Source: an uncultured Duncaniella sp.
Lineage (GTDB): Bacteria; Bacteroidota; Bacteroidia; Bacteroidales; Muribaculaceae
DNA: 64,000 nucleotides
Direction: 5' to 3'
NCBI GenBank assembly: GCA_910578615.1
Contig: CAJTRI010000001.1
Span: 124,001-188,000, forward strand
Under the pieces are notes generated by a model that saw only the letters and a program-made list of their open reading frames with translations, searched no databases and was not told where the DNA came from. Of the stretch, positions 17,958 to 26,771 are shown one piece after another. Position numbers and translations under genes: made by a program. How positions within the stretch are numbered: position 1 is the stretch's first letter; every line of letters starts with the position of its first letter.

Positions 17958-17984
17958 AAAAGTCTCCCATTTCGGGAGGCTTTT
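17958..17984. terminator. Hairpin with flanking A and T runs
   Basis: AAAAGTCTCCC (17958-17968), loop ATTTC, and GGGAGGCTTTT (17974-17984) form a compact intrinsic-terminator shape usable in either direction. No gene on the plus strand ends here. On the minus strand it would be a second terminator after the 18113-20344 gene. Confidence 0.6.
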
Positions 17985-18039
17985 GTAATAACAATCAATT
18001 GATTGTGCTTGTTTACAGGATTTATCGGGTTTTACAAGT

Positions 18040-18081
18040 AGACACCCGGCCGATGTCGGGAAAGACATAGGCCGGGTGTCT
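18040..18081 (-). terminator. Terminator of the 18113-20344 gene
   Basis: Twelve-base arms AGACACCCGGCC (18040-18051) and GGCCGGGTGTCT (18070-18081) enclose an 18-nt loop that can itself pair (TGTC/GACA). It lies 32 bp after the minus-strand stop. Confidence 0.7.
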
Positions 18082-18112
18082 CTTATGTGGATGGTGCGTT
18101 ATGCCGCTGTGG

Positions 18113-20344
18113 TTATTTTACAGCTACTTTGACAGCGCGGGAGGGAGTGTTGACTATATATATGCCTGAGGGAAGTCCAGTGGAAGACACGCGGCGTCCG
18201 GCGAGGTCGTATACGGTAGATCCTTCGGGGGCGATGATGTCGTTGCCTGACACATAGACAGCAGCCTCGGTATCGGTGGTGATATCGGTGATGGCGCTCT
18301 CGTCCTTCTCATCGATGGTAATCGTGGTCACCTGGAAATAATGGCTGGGTGACTCGGCGCCGAGGGGGGTGACGAGTTGCAGGCCTACGCAGCCGATTGT
18401 TCCGGCAGCTTCGGCGGGAATATCAGCCTCGAAGGTACCGAATGCCACTGTCTGGGTAGAGGGATCGATGCCGAGGGGTACCACATCGTATGAGCCGATC
18501 TTCGTTTTCATGCTCTCCACATCGTTCTTTGTGCCGAAGTAGAGGTTTACCTTTTCAAGGTCGATAGAGCGTGCGCGGAATACCACGGAATACTTCTTGC
18601 CGGCCTCGAATTTGATGGGAGGTGATATTAGCCATTCATCGGCATCCTTGGTGTTTTCGTCGATAGAGGTGGGCGATACTATGTATTCGGCTGTCTGCTC
18701 GTAGTCTCCGAACACTGAGTGGCCCAGAGTGGTTCCGAAAAGCCAGTTGAGACCGTCGTTGTTGTTGTCGTAGGTCATCCAGGCGTTGCGGAAGCTGTTC
18801 TCGTCGATAAAGTCCTCGGTGACGGGAACTTCCTTGACAGGGCCGGCTATGAACTCTTTGGAGACGGCCTTTGTCTGACCTTGCTCGTTCTTGGCTATTA
18901 TCTGGTAGCTGTAACAGAGCATTCGACGGAAGAAGTTGTCAGTTACGGAAGTCTCTTTGAGGTCGGTGGCCACTGTGTAATTGTCGGGGAGACGCACTAC
19001 GTCATAGGTGACCGTGGCAGGGTCGAATGTGCCGAGATGGGCGCCGTTGGCGGGAGCTGTCCAAGAGAGGGTGACAGAGGCGAAGTCATCGGCGATGTTG
19101 GTCTTGATGTCGCTCACTGCGGCGGGACGGTCAAGTCCTATGTAAGAGAACGCGGGTGTCTTGGGGCCGTCGCCGTTGGTATTGTAGACGATTACGTCAT
19201 AACGGTACTGGCCTGCGTCTTTGATGTTCTGGTCTGTCCATTCCACCTTGTCACCGGCCTTGACGCTTGAAGAATAGTGTACCTGTTCGCCGTCACGGTA
19301 TATCACGTAGCCGTTGATGTTGTTTCCGAGATCATCCCCGCCGAATGTCTTGGTGGGAAGGATGAACGAGAGATTGGCTGCGGTGCCGTCCTCGTTGCTC
19401 TTGGCTGTGAAGTCTTCCACTGCGGCAGGAGCATCGAAACCACCTTCGGCATAGGGGATATACAGGCCTTGGAAACGGGCCTCGGAACCTATTTCACCCA
19501 TATTCTCGATGCTGTATCCAGTCATGGAAGATGTATAGTTCTCGTTAGGGCCGATGGCGGGGAGTGTGATTTCGCGCAAGTGTGTGGCACGTCCGAGGTC
19601 GCCCCAGTTAGAGCCGTCCTCGCCTATTTCCTCGTATGTGCAGGATGCCCAGTAGAGTTTGCCTGTGGTGTGGTCAAACTCCATCGTCTGGTTGGACATC
19701 ATTTGCTGGCAGCCTGTCTTGAAGATGGGGGTGCAACGTCCGTTTTCGAGATTTACCTGATAGAGCCATCCGTCGTGGTCGATGGTGAATACGCGTCCCA
19801 CAGCGTCTGCTGCAATCACACCGCCCTGGGCCTTGCAGATGAAGGTTAATTCGCCGGTGGCGGGATTCATCTCATAAACGCCTGTCTCGGAGTTGTCATT
19901 GAAGGCTATGGCATAGATCTTTTTCGATGATATGTCATAGGTCATGTCGGAAGGCTTGAAGTGGCTTCCCTGTATGGCCCAGACACCGAGTTCTTCCACA
20001 AGGCCGTTGGAGAGGTTGTATGTCATGACGGGCATGGCGCTCGGTTCCTCCATAGATGTGGAGTACTGGTAGGGACATGCGTAATAGATGCCTTCGGCGC
20101 AGGTTGCGGCATAGATTCCCGTGCTGCCGTCAAAGGGATAGAGAAGTTCGTTCTCGCCGGGAGAAGCAAAAGTCTGCTTGGCAAAACCATATTCACCATA
20201 ATTGGCATTGGTGTAATGATGGTTGGAGAGGAAGAAACCGTAGAATACACGGTTGCCATGTTCCACCGCTGATTGGGAGGAAGCGGTTGTCCATACAGAC
20301 GACAGTCCGATGGCGACAGCGAGGGTGAGTAATGATTTGGTCAT
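18113..20344 (-). CDS. Secreted fibronectin-III/cleaved-adhesin-type protein with T9SS sorting domain
   Basis: The 743 residues probably form a surface or secreted adhesin-like protein. The order is: signal peptide (MTKSLLTLAVAIGLSS...), a propeller-like region with repeated 'YDISSKKIYAIAF / NPATGELTFIC / DHTTGKLYWASC' blades (about 30-310), two fibronectin-III-like modules (about 330-520), a jelly-roll of cleaved-adhesin type (about 530-690), and a type A type IX sorting domain ending PSGIYIVNTPSRAVKVAVK. I chose ATG at 20344; the frame opens further upstream, but that extension has no signal-like start and crosses the promoter region. The ligand is unknown. The C-terminal module is nearly the same as that of the divergent protease gene. 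Confidence 0.82.
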   Translation of the reverse strand: MTKSLLTLAVAIGLSSVWTTASSQSAVEHGNRVFYGFFLSNHHYTNANYGEYGFAKQTFASPGENELLYPFDGSTGIYAATCAEGIYYACPYQYSTSMEEPSAMPVMTYNLSNGLVEELGVWAIQGSHFKPSDMTYDISSKKIYAIAFNDNSETGVYEMNPATGELTFICKAQGGVIAADAVGRVFTIDHDGWLYQVNLENGRCTPIFKTGCQQMMSNQTMEFDHTTGKLYWASCTYEEIGEDGSNWGDLGRATHLREITLPAIGPNENYTSSMTGYSIENMGEIGSEARFQGLYIPYAEGGFDAPAAVEDFTAKSNEDGTAANLSFILPTKTFGGDDLGNNINGYVIYRDGEQVHYSSSVKAGDKVEWTDQNIKDAGQYRYDVIVYNTNGDGPKTPAFSYIGLDRPAAVSDIKTNIADDFASVTLSWTAPANGAHLGTFDPATVTYDVVRLPDNYTVATDLKETSVTDNFFRRMLCYSYQIIAKNEQGQTKAVSKEFIAGPVKEVPVTEDFIDENSFRNAWMTYDNNNDGLNWLFGTTLGHSVFGDYEQTAEYIVSPTSIDENTKDADEWLISPPIKFEAGKKYSVVFRARSIDLEKVNLYFGTKNDVESMKTKIGSYDVVPLGIDPSTQTVAFGTFEADIPAEAAGTIGCVGLQLVTPLGAESPSHYFQVTTITIDEKDESAITDITTDTEAAVYVSGNDIIAPEGSTVYDLAGRRVSSTGLPSGIYIVNTPSRAVKVAVK

Positions 20345-20418
20345 TGAATATCTGGATTTTGGTATTGGATATGTCAGTATTGTCTGCCCGGAAGCAGCAT
20401 GGTGGTTGTAGCACGGCA

Positions 20419-20426
20419 CAAAATTA
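20419..20426 (-). promoter_or_regulatory. Candidate -7 box in the divergent region
   Basis: Minus-strand TAATTTTG (TAnnTTTG) lies 74 bp before the 20344 start. No clear -33 partner is seen. The rest of the 247-bp divergent region is A+T-rich. I see no exact promoter for the plus-strand protease gene. Confidence 0.4.
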
Positions 20427-20591
20427 ATGGCAAAATGCCGGATATTGAATATTTTGAAGTTAATTTTCACTAAAAGAATATCAATTTGTCGGACGTTATT
20501 GCATTTGTAAAAGTTTTTTAAGAATTTTGTAGTCTCAGGCGTGCACGCGTGTCGCCTGTCTTCGGATAACCAGCCAATCATAATTTTAAAC

Positions 20592-22331
20592 ATGAGAATC
20601 AATATCTCTATCTCCGCACTTCTTGTCGGTCTGTTCATGACCGCATCTCTGACAGCGCTCGCTGTTCCGGCCAAGCCCGGGCTTATGACTTTTACACAGC
20701 CTGACGGAACGGTTGTCGAAGCCTCCCTTATAGGTGACGAGCATTTTCATTTTTACGAGACTTCCGAAGGAGAACTTCTTCTCCGCGATGCCGACGGCTA
20801 CCTGCGCCATGCCACTGTGGATGCAGACGGAATGCTCTCTACATCGGGTCTTCCTACCGGGAAGGCTACATCAAACGACGAGGCTCTGTCCGTCCGCAAC
20901 GCCATATCCAGACATCGTGCAGCCGTTGCCGATGAGCTGGCCTCCGCTCCCCGCCGTCTTGCTCCCGGCAAGATACAGATGACGTTCCCTACCACGGGCG
21001 AGGTGAGAGGCCTCATAATCATGGCAGAGTTCGAGGATGTGAAGTTCTCGAAGGCCGCTACACGAGAGATTTACGAGCGCAAGGTCAACGAGCCGGGATT
21101 TTCCGACGAGTCTACCTATGGCAGCGTAATAGACTATTTCACCACCCAGAGCGGTGGAAAGTTCACACCTAAGTTTGACATCGTAGGCCCTGTGACACTG
21201 CCCCATGACCGCAGGTGGTACGGTATGACCGAACGCCTTGACGACCTTTTCCGTGACGCATGTATCCTTGCTGATAAAGAAGGGGTTGACTTTACGAAAT
21301 ATGATGTCAACAATGACTATTTCGTTGATTTCGTATTCGTTGTTTTCGCCGGACACGGTGAGGCCCAGGGCGGCCCGGCCGAATGTATATGGCCGGCCAT
21401 GAAGGATCTCTCTAACTCCGTGTATGACTATTTTGACGGCATGAACCTCGGTGTGGCCGCATGTTCCTGTGAGCTTAAAGGAAAGGAGGGCGAGAATCTT
21501 GACGGTATAGGTACTATCGTCCATGAGTTCAGCCATATCCTCGGGCTGCCTGACATCTATGACTCTTCACAGCAGGGTGCCCACGGTATGGGCCATTATG
21601 ACATCATGGACATCGGTACGTACAATGACGACCAGGTAACGCCCTCAGGATATACCGCGATGGATAAGTATACTCTTGGCTGGATAGAGCCTGAGGTCAT
21701 AGAGGCTCCCGCATCCGGGCTTCGCCTCGAATCGTTCGAGAAGACCCACAAGGCCTACTTTATTGTCAATCCCGAGAATGAGAACGAGTATTTCACACTT
21801 GAAAACCGCCGTAAGGAAGGATGGGACGGTGGAATACCTTGGCACGGTATGGTGATCAGCTATGTGCATTACGACCCTTCACACTGGAAACGCAATACCG
21901 TCAACTCCGTAGCGTCCGCAGGATATGAGCATGTACGCATCGTTGCCGCCGACAACATATGGAACTCTACCATGCTCGGAGAGGCCGGCGATCCTTTCCC
22001 CGGTAGAAGGGAAGTCACCGTATTCTCGGACGACAATAACGATGCCGCTCTCTGGCAGTCTTCAAAAAAGAAGCCAGGTATCAATATCACCGATATCGAG
22101 GAGAGCGAGGACGGCGTGATAACCTTCAATTACAATAGTCCCAGCAGTGCCCTTACTGACATAGAGGTTTCTCCCGAAGCCGGCGTTACAATCTCCGGCA
22201 ATGACATCATAGCCCCCGAAGGTTCTGAGGTATATGATCTCGCCGGTCGTCGCGTGGCCGCTTCCGGGTTACCCTCGGGACTCTATATCGTCAGGACTCC
22301 TTCGGCAACAGTCAAAGTGGTCGTGAGATAG
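20592..22331 (+). CDS. M6-family (immune inhibitor A-like) zinc metalloprotease with T9SS sorting domain
   Basis: A 579-residue secreted protease. A signal peptide (MRINISISALLVGLFMTASLTALA) leads into a prodomain (about 25-150). The catalytic domain carries the zinc motif HEFSHILGLPDIYD (HExxHxxGxxD) near residue 320, with the Met-turn-like stretch HYDIMDIGTYND downstream. The C terminus is a type A sorting domain (NDIIAPEGSEVYDLAGRR...), so export by the type IX system and surface or outer-membrane-vesicle location are expected. The start at 20592 puts the signal peptide at the N terminus; the ATG at 20541 would bury it. The next gene follows after 50 bp. Confidence 0.88.
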   Translation: MRINISISALLVGLFMTASLTALAVPAKPGLMTFTQPDGTVVEASLIGDEHFHFYETSEGELLLRDADGYLRHATVDADGMLSTSGLPTGKATSNDEALSVRNAISRHRAAVADELASAPRRLAPGKIQMTFPTTGEVRGLIIMAEFEDVKFSKAATREIYERKVNEPGFSDESTYGSVIDYFTTQSGGKFTPKFDIVGPVTLPHDRRWYGMTERLDDLFRDACILADKEGVDFTKYDVNNDYFVDFVFVVFAGHGEAQGGPAECIWPAMKDLSNSVYDYFDGMNLGVAACSCELKGKEGENLDGIGTIVHEFSHILGLPDIYDSSQQGAHGMGHYDIMDIGTYNDDQVTPSGYTAMDKYTLGWIEPEVIEAPASGLRLESFEKTHKAYFIVNPENENEYFTLENRRKEGWDGGIPWHGMVISYVHYDPSHWKRNTVNSVASAGYEHVRIVAADNIWNSTMLGEAGDPFPGRREVTVFSDDNNDAALWQSSKKKPGINITDIEESEDGVITFNYNSPSSALTDIEVSPEAGVTISGNDIIAPEGSEVYDLAGRRVAASGLPSGLYIVRTPSATVKVVVR

Positions 22332-22381
22332 TCTCTGACATTAAATAAAAACTTTTTAATTACCACATAATCTATTATCAC

Positions 22382-25201
22382 ATGTACAAGAAATTTCTAC
22401 TCTCGTTCTTTGCGATGATTGTAGGCTTCTTTACCTTGTCGGCTGAAAACGTCATGATCGATGTTGACAATGCCGCTAATGTAAGGGTCTATTCGTCAAA
22501 GGGTGATGTGAGTCTGTTTGACGGCATGAACCGCATCACGGATCTGACGGCCGCCGATTCTCCGCTTACTATCGAAGCCGCTCCGGGAGCTGAGATAGTC
22601 TCGGTCACACGCAACCAGTCCGAGTCAGTCAATCCCTCCGGTGACGGTTGCTACCGTGTGCCCATCGAGAATATGATGATTCAAATCGTGACATCTGGTG
22701 GCGGCAGCGTCAGCCAGGATGTAAACGTGACCGTAAATAACGGTAATGCTGCTTTCGGCAGTTTCTCTCTGATGCAGGGAACGACGGCATTGGCTGTCGG
22801 CGCCCAGACAAAACTCGCGCCGGGTGCGGAAATAACCGTTATTCCCTCGGAGGGTTATGAGATTGTTTGTGTCAAAGATCTTTTCCAGACAGAAGTGGGT
22901 TCACCCAATCCTGACGGCACATATACATTTGCCGTAGGCAGTGAGCCGGACAATTGGTATTATGTAGACACCAAGGTATCAGGAATCTCGTTCACCATCG
23001 AGCCTGACTATGCCCCCAACCTCAAGGTTACTCTCAATGCCGTGCAGAACGGTGCCTATAAGGATGTGCCCCTCAATTCCAAGGGTGCTACTACCGTGGT
23101 TACCAAGGAGGATATGCAGCCTATTACCTTCGAGGGCGCCGACGGCGCACAGATAGTAAGTGTGACCCGTAACGGGGAGAATGTTCCCGCCAATGCGTCT
23201 GGTTTCATGAGCGGATTTGAAAACGGCGATGTCTTCGTTGTGACAACACTCGGCAAGCTTGTCGACTATACCTTCAAGGCTGCGGATGGCAATGCACCGC
23301 TCGAAAGCTACATATTCACCACTGCCGACGGTACGGCTCTCAGCCTCAGCGGAACCACTCAGACCGTTCAGCTCCATGCCGGTGAGAAAATCAGCATCGA
23401 GGGTCGTCCGGGTACAGAATATGCCATGGTATCAGCCGATATATCTGCCCAAGACATGAAATCATGGATCAGGGTCACTGATAATGGTGTAGCCACTCTC
23501 TATGGTACACGCTCTACCGATGTTAAGATTAATGTCGATGTCGCGTCCCGTGTGGCAGTTACCCAGTCAAACGGTCGTGGCGAAGTCCTCTCACTCTCTG
23601 ACGGAGAGAACAAGTTTGAGCTTTCAGCTATCCAGAATGCTCTTCAGATAGCTCCGACAGAGGGTAACATGCTTCTGTCAGTAAGTCTCAACGGAGACGC
23701 GCTCACCCCCAACAAGAACGGATATTATCTCGTCAATGTCGAGGAAGGTTCTTATCTGGATATCAAGTCTCGCAAGAAACCCGGCGATGTCGCCGTCACA
23801 TTCTCTCTCAACGAAGGGGCGTCAATAGAATGGCTGAACGCCACTCTCGATGACAAGCCTTTTGACCTTATGGCCGCCATGGACGAAAACCATGTAGTGA
23901 CCGTGAAGTCTGGCTCTGTATTCACGCTTACTCCTGCCATCGGTTACAAGATTCTTGACGCTACTACGGCCACTCCGGGCTGCAACGTGGTCAAGAATGT
24001 GGCTGACCAGGTGTTCACGCTCACTGTGGGCGAGCAGGAGTCGTCAGCGGTATTTTCGGTTATCGTCAATGAGATACAGGCAGTCGAAGGCAGCGCGCTT
24101 GTGACTGTCAAGACAGAGTCCCCCTACGTGAGATTCTATGAATTCACACCAGAAGGCACCGGTGTCAAGGAAATCGTCCAGACCCAGGTCAACGAGGTTA
24201 AAATAGGCAACAAGGTGCGCATGAGCGTATCTACGACCGGTGTATACTTCAAGAGCATCGTGGTCAATGGCAAACCCGTCACAGATGCCGATTTCAGCGT
24301 ACAGCGTTCCTACGAGGTGGTTATCGCCGAGCGTACAACCATCGAGGTAGAGACCTGTCAGAAGGTGGAGGTATCTACTGCCAACTCTCTTGATACGGAC
24401 TCACACATAACCATTGGGGAGCTGTTTGTTATTGATGCCGACGGCAATCCCACTAACAGACTCGAATGCGAGGTCGGACAGACCATTACCTTCAAGGCTG
24501 TGCCCACCGTGGGCTATAAGTTCGACTCTATGGAGATGTACTATCCCAGAACAGAGACCATTGAGAACTTCACTTACACCATTACTGAGAAAGATGCAGA
24601 GGAAGGCTTCATCATGTTCCGCGCCACATTCCTGGTGGATGACGAAAAGCCCTCTTATGTTATCCGTACCAATCCCGCTTATGAGCTGGACGAAAACGGT
24701 AATCCCATCATGAGTTCGGATGCCGTAGTAGGATATATCTATATCTGGGAACAGGAAGGCGATCCCGAACCCGGAATGGATATCCCCCGCACCACGGAAG
24801 TTGTGGCCACTGTCGGCTCCAAAATTCGTCTACTGTGCTTTGCACGTGAGGACTACGAGCTTGAAAGCTTCTGCTTCTCTATCGGTTATCCCAACTCCAA
24901 ATTCCCCGGCTCTTATTACACAGTCAATGGTGATGATGCCGATGATACTGGTGTGATATGGATAACTGGTGTTCTCAAAAAGATTGACCAGAGCGGTATA
25001 GGTGACGTACTCGCCGCAGGCCCCATGGCTTATGACCGTGCCACAATGACCCTTACCTCTGACTCCGCAGCCGAGATATACAGTGTGTCAGGCACCCGTG
25101 TACTCTCCGTAGAGGCCGGAAGCACCTCTCTCTCATCGCTTCCCGCCGGTGTCTATATCGCTGTCAGCGCTGACGGCAAGACTGTCAAATTCGTGAAATA
25201 A
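22382..25201 (+). CDS. Large repetitive surface protein with T9SS sorting domain
   Basis: A 939-residue protein with a signal peptide (MYKKFLLSFFAMIVGFFTLSA) and a C-terminal type A sorting domain (AAEIYSVSGTRVLSVEAG...PAGVYIAVSADGKTVKFVK). Between them, related beta-rich modules of about 90-110 residues recur. Each has a strand rich in V and T, a segment like 'PLTIEAAPGAEIVSVTRN' or 'PITFEGADGAQIVSVTRN' or 'ALQIAPTEGNMLLSVSLN', then a G-Y/F-containing turn. I do not recognise the module. It is probably co-transcribed with the upstream protease, of which it may be a partner or substrate (inference). No catalytic motif is seen. Confidence 0.75.
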   Translation: MYKKFLLSFFAMIVGFFTLSAENVMIDVDNAANVRVYSSKGDVSLFDGMNRITDLTAADSPLTIEAAPGAEIVSVTRNQSESVNPSGDGCYRVPIENMMIQIVTSGGGSVSQDVNVTVNNGNAAFGSFSLMQGTTALAVGAQTKLAPGAEITVIPSEGYEIVCVKDLFQTEVGSPNPDGTYTFAVGSEPDNWYYVDTKVSGISFTIEPDYAPNLKVTLNAVQNGAYKDVPLNSKGATTVVTKEDMQPITFEGADGAQIVSVTRNGENVPANASGFMSGFENGDVFVVTTLGKLVDYTFKAADGNAPLESYIFTTADGTALSLSGTTQTVQLHAGEKISIEGRPGTEYAMVSADISAQDMKSWIRVTDNGVATLYGTRSTDVKINVDVASRVAVTQSNGRGEVLSLSDGENKFELSAIQNALQIAPTEGNMLLSVSLNGDALTPNKNGYYLVNVEEGSYLDIKSRKKPGDVAVTFSLNEGASIEWLNATLDDKPFDLMAAMDENHVVTVKSGSVFTLTPAIGYKILDATTATPGCNVVKNVADQVFTLTVGEQESSAVFSVIVNEIQAVEGSALVTVKTESPYVRFYEFTPEGTGVKEIVQTQVNEVKIGNKVRMSVSTTGVYFKSIVVNGKPVTDADFSVQRSYEVVIAERTTIEVETCQKVEVSTANSLDTDSHITIGELFVIDADGNPTNRLECEVGQTITFKAVPTVGYKFDSMEMYYPRTETIENFTYTITEKDAEEGFIMFRATFLVDDEKPSYVIRTNPAYELDENGNPIMSSDAVVGYIYIWEQEGDPEPGMDIPRTTEVVATVGSKIRLLCFAREDYELESFCFSIGYPNSKFPGSYYTVNGDDADDTGVIWITGVLKKIDQSGIGDVLAAGPMAYDRATMTLTSDSAAEIYSVSGTRVLSVEAGSTSLSSLPAGVYIAVSADGKTVKFVK

Positions 25202-25223
25202 TACATTCAAGGATTCTATAAGG

Positions 25224-25267
25224 AACCGGGCCGGTCACTCTTTCTGAGAGAACCGGCCCGGTTTTTT
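25224..25267 (+). terminator. Terminator after the 939-residue surface protein gene
   Basis: Arms AACCGGGCCGGT (25224-25235) and ACCGGCCCGGTT (25252-25263) are followed by TTTT. It starts 23 bp after the stop. Confidence 0.85.
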
Positions 25268-25315
25268 ATGCTACGAGTGAACCATCATGATGGTCATGCG
25301 TTATAGTGATATAAG

Positions 25316-25400
25316 ATTACTTTTTCCATTGCAAGAAATGTGATAATGATTGGTTTATTGTCAAACGAGGAGATGACGTGATGTCAACTCCTCGCTTGGT
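25316..25400 (-). repeat. Dispersed hairpin repeat, copy B
   Basis: This is an inverted copy of the unit at 12191-12275, read on the minus strand: a hairpin (GCGAGGAGTTGACATC...), then the same tail from AATAAACCAATC to GGAAAAAGTAAT. It lies 22 bp downstream of the minus-strand MscS gene, so again on the sense strand 3' of a gene. Flanks are unlike those of copy A. Confidence 0.8.
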
Positions 25401-25422
25401 TTATTTAGGTTATGTCGTAGGG

Positions 25423-26676
25423 CTATCGGATTCTCATTGAAAGAATGTCGAGTCCTGACGGCGCTTGGTAGATGCGTAGTCCGAAACGCGGTACTGCGGC
25501 CATTATGTAATCCATCAGATCCGCTTGTAGGTGTTCGTAGGTCTTCCACTCCGTGGTGTCGGTGAAGAGATATATTTCCAGTGGGACTCCGTAAGGGGTC
25601 GGTTCGAGTTCTCGAACCATATAGAGCATTTCGGAAGATGTCTTTACATAGGGTAGGCCGGATATGTAATGTTCCAGATAATGGCGGAAGAGTGTGAGAT
25701 TTACGGTTTGTTCGGTAGTGGCGAGGGATGAGGCCCATGGCTCAGTGGAGAATTGTTTGATCGTCTCGGGGGTGCAGAAGCCAACCGAATTGATGTCAAT
25801 GGTCAGCGAGCGCATTATGCGCCGTCCGCGCGAGTCCTTCATTCCGCGCCAGTTCTGGAACGACTCGCTGACAAGGGCATAGGGAGGCACGGTGACAATG
25901 GTCATATCAAAATTCTGGACTTTCACAGTGGTGAGACCTACTTCCAGCACCGTCCCGTTTATATTGCGTGCAGGCACTGTGATCCAGTCTCCGGGGCGCA
26001 GCATGTCGTTGAGAGTGAGCTGTACGCCGGCCACCATGCCCATTATAGTGTCCTTGAACACCAACATGAACACCGTGGCTGCGGCACCCAGTCCTGTGAT
26101 GACCACTACGGGATCTTTGTCTACGAGGATGGAGACTATGATGATGACACCTATGATGATGGTGATGACTTGGAGCATCTGGCGGATTCCTTGCAGGGAA
26201 CGTGCGCGTTCCGAGGCCTTCTCCGTAAGGATGATGTAGGTGGCCACTATAAATCGGTTGATGAGATGGACTATCGTTGCCACCATCAGTATTTTCAGCA
26301 CCACTACTATGACGGTCTGCACTCCCGGATAGAGAGACACTGAGTCCGGCAGTGTGCGTTGCAGTATGAGGACTGCGACGAACTCGGCCACCACCCGAAG
26401 GAGCGGGACATTGAAGAGGATGTCGTCCCACGTGGCCTCGGTCTTTTTTACAATATGGCTGACGGCGGGTATGACGTAGCGGGTTATAAGGGCATAGACC
26501 ACCCATGACAACAGTAGGCATCCGAGAGCTACGAGCATGGTGGAACACAGTCGGTTGTAACTTTCCTCGATTCCCCATGACTGCAACAGTCGTGAGGCAA
26601 GCCTGAGGAAATATCCTGCATCGGTAAGAAAATCCATGGTTTGCGGTATTTTTTTGAGGTTGGAAGTCGGTATCAT
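25423..26676 (-). CDS. MscS-family mechanosensitive ion channel
   Basis: A 417-residue inner-membrane channel that probably releases solutes on hypo-osmotic shock. Five or so N-terminal hydrophobic helices (about 25-190) end in the pore-lining helix (LVDKDPVVVITGLGAAATVFMLVFKDTIMGMVAGVQL). The MscS beta domain follows (DWITVPARNINGTVLEVGLTTVKVQNFD, PPYALVSESFQNWRGMK), then a cytoplasmic alpha/beta domain. It is larger than E. coli MscS, mainly through extra N-terminal helices, and resembles YbdG/YnaI-type channels. An in-frame ATG at 26637 is an alternative start. It lies downstream of cysS on the same strand. Confidence 0.87.
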   Translation of the reverse strand: MIPTSNLKKIPQTMDFLTDAGYFLRLASRLLQSWGIEESYNRLCSTMLVALGCLLLSWVVYALITRYVIPAVSHIVKKTEATWDDILFNVPLLRVVAEFVAVLILQRTLPDSVSLYPGVQTVIVVVLKILMVATIVHLINRFIVATYIILTEKASERARSLQGIRQMLQVITIIIGVIIIVSILVDKDPVVVITGLGAAATVFMLVFKDTIMGMVAGVQLTLNDMLRPGDWITVPARNINGTVLEVGLTTVKVQNFDMTIVTVPPYALVSESFQNWRGMKDSRGRRIMRSLTIDINSVGFCTPETIKQFSTEPWASSLATTEQTVNLTLFRHYLEHYISGLPYVKTSSEMLYMVRELEPTPYGVPLEIYLFTDTTEWKTYEHLQADLMDYIMAAVPRFGLRIYQAPSGLDILSMRIR

Positions 26677-26684
26677 GTATTGGT

Positions 26685-26736
26685 CTGTGTGATTACGTCC
26701 AAAACCGCCTTGGCGGTTTTGGACGTAATCACACAG
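26685..26736 (-). repeat. Perfect 25-bp inverted repeat between cysS and the MscS gene
   Basis: Arms 26685-26709 and 26712-26736 pair perfectly across 25 bp (CTGTGTGATTACGTCC... and its complement) with only TT between them. It lies 35 bp after the cysS stop and about 9 bp before the longer MscS start on the minus strand. No T-run follows on either strand, so it is not a standard intrinsic terminator. An attenuating hairpin or a protein-binding palindrome is possible. Confidence 0.75.
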
Positions 26737-26771
26737 CTACTCTTCGGAGTGAGAGTGGTTGCTTTATGTGG

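Noticed and set aside
17993..18006. Palindrome CAATCAATTGATTG as an operator
   Set aside because: It is short, A+T-rich and single in the window, and lies between two terminators with no nearby start codon it could control.
18719..19849. Two plus-strand frames (183 and 190 residues) opposite the fibronectin-type gene
   Set aside because: Low-complexity V/G/E-rich translations with no motif. The opposite strand has a signal peptide, domains and a sorting tail.
20345..20674. 110-residue upstream extension of the fibronectin-type protein
   Set aside because: It would bury a clear signal peptide and overlaps the start of the divergent protease gene.
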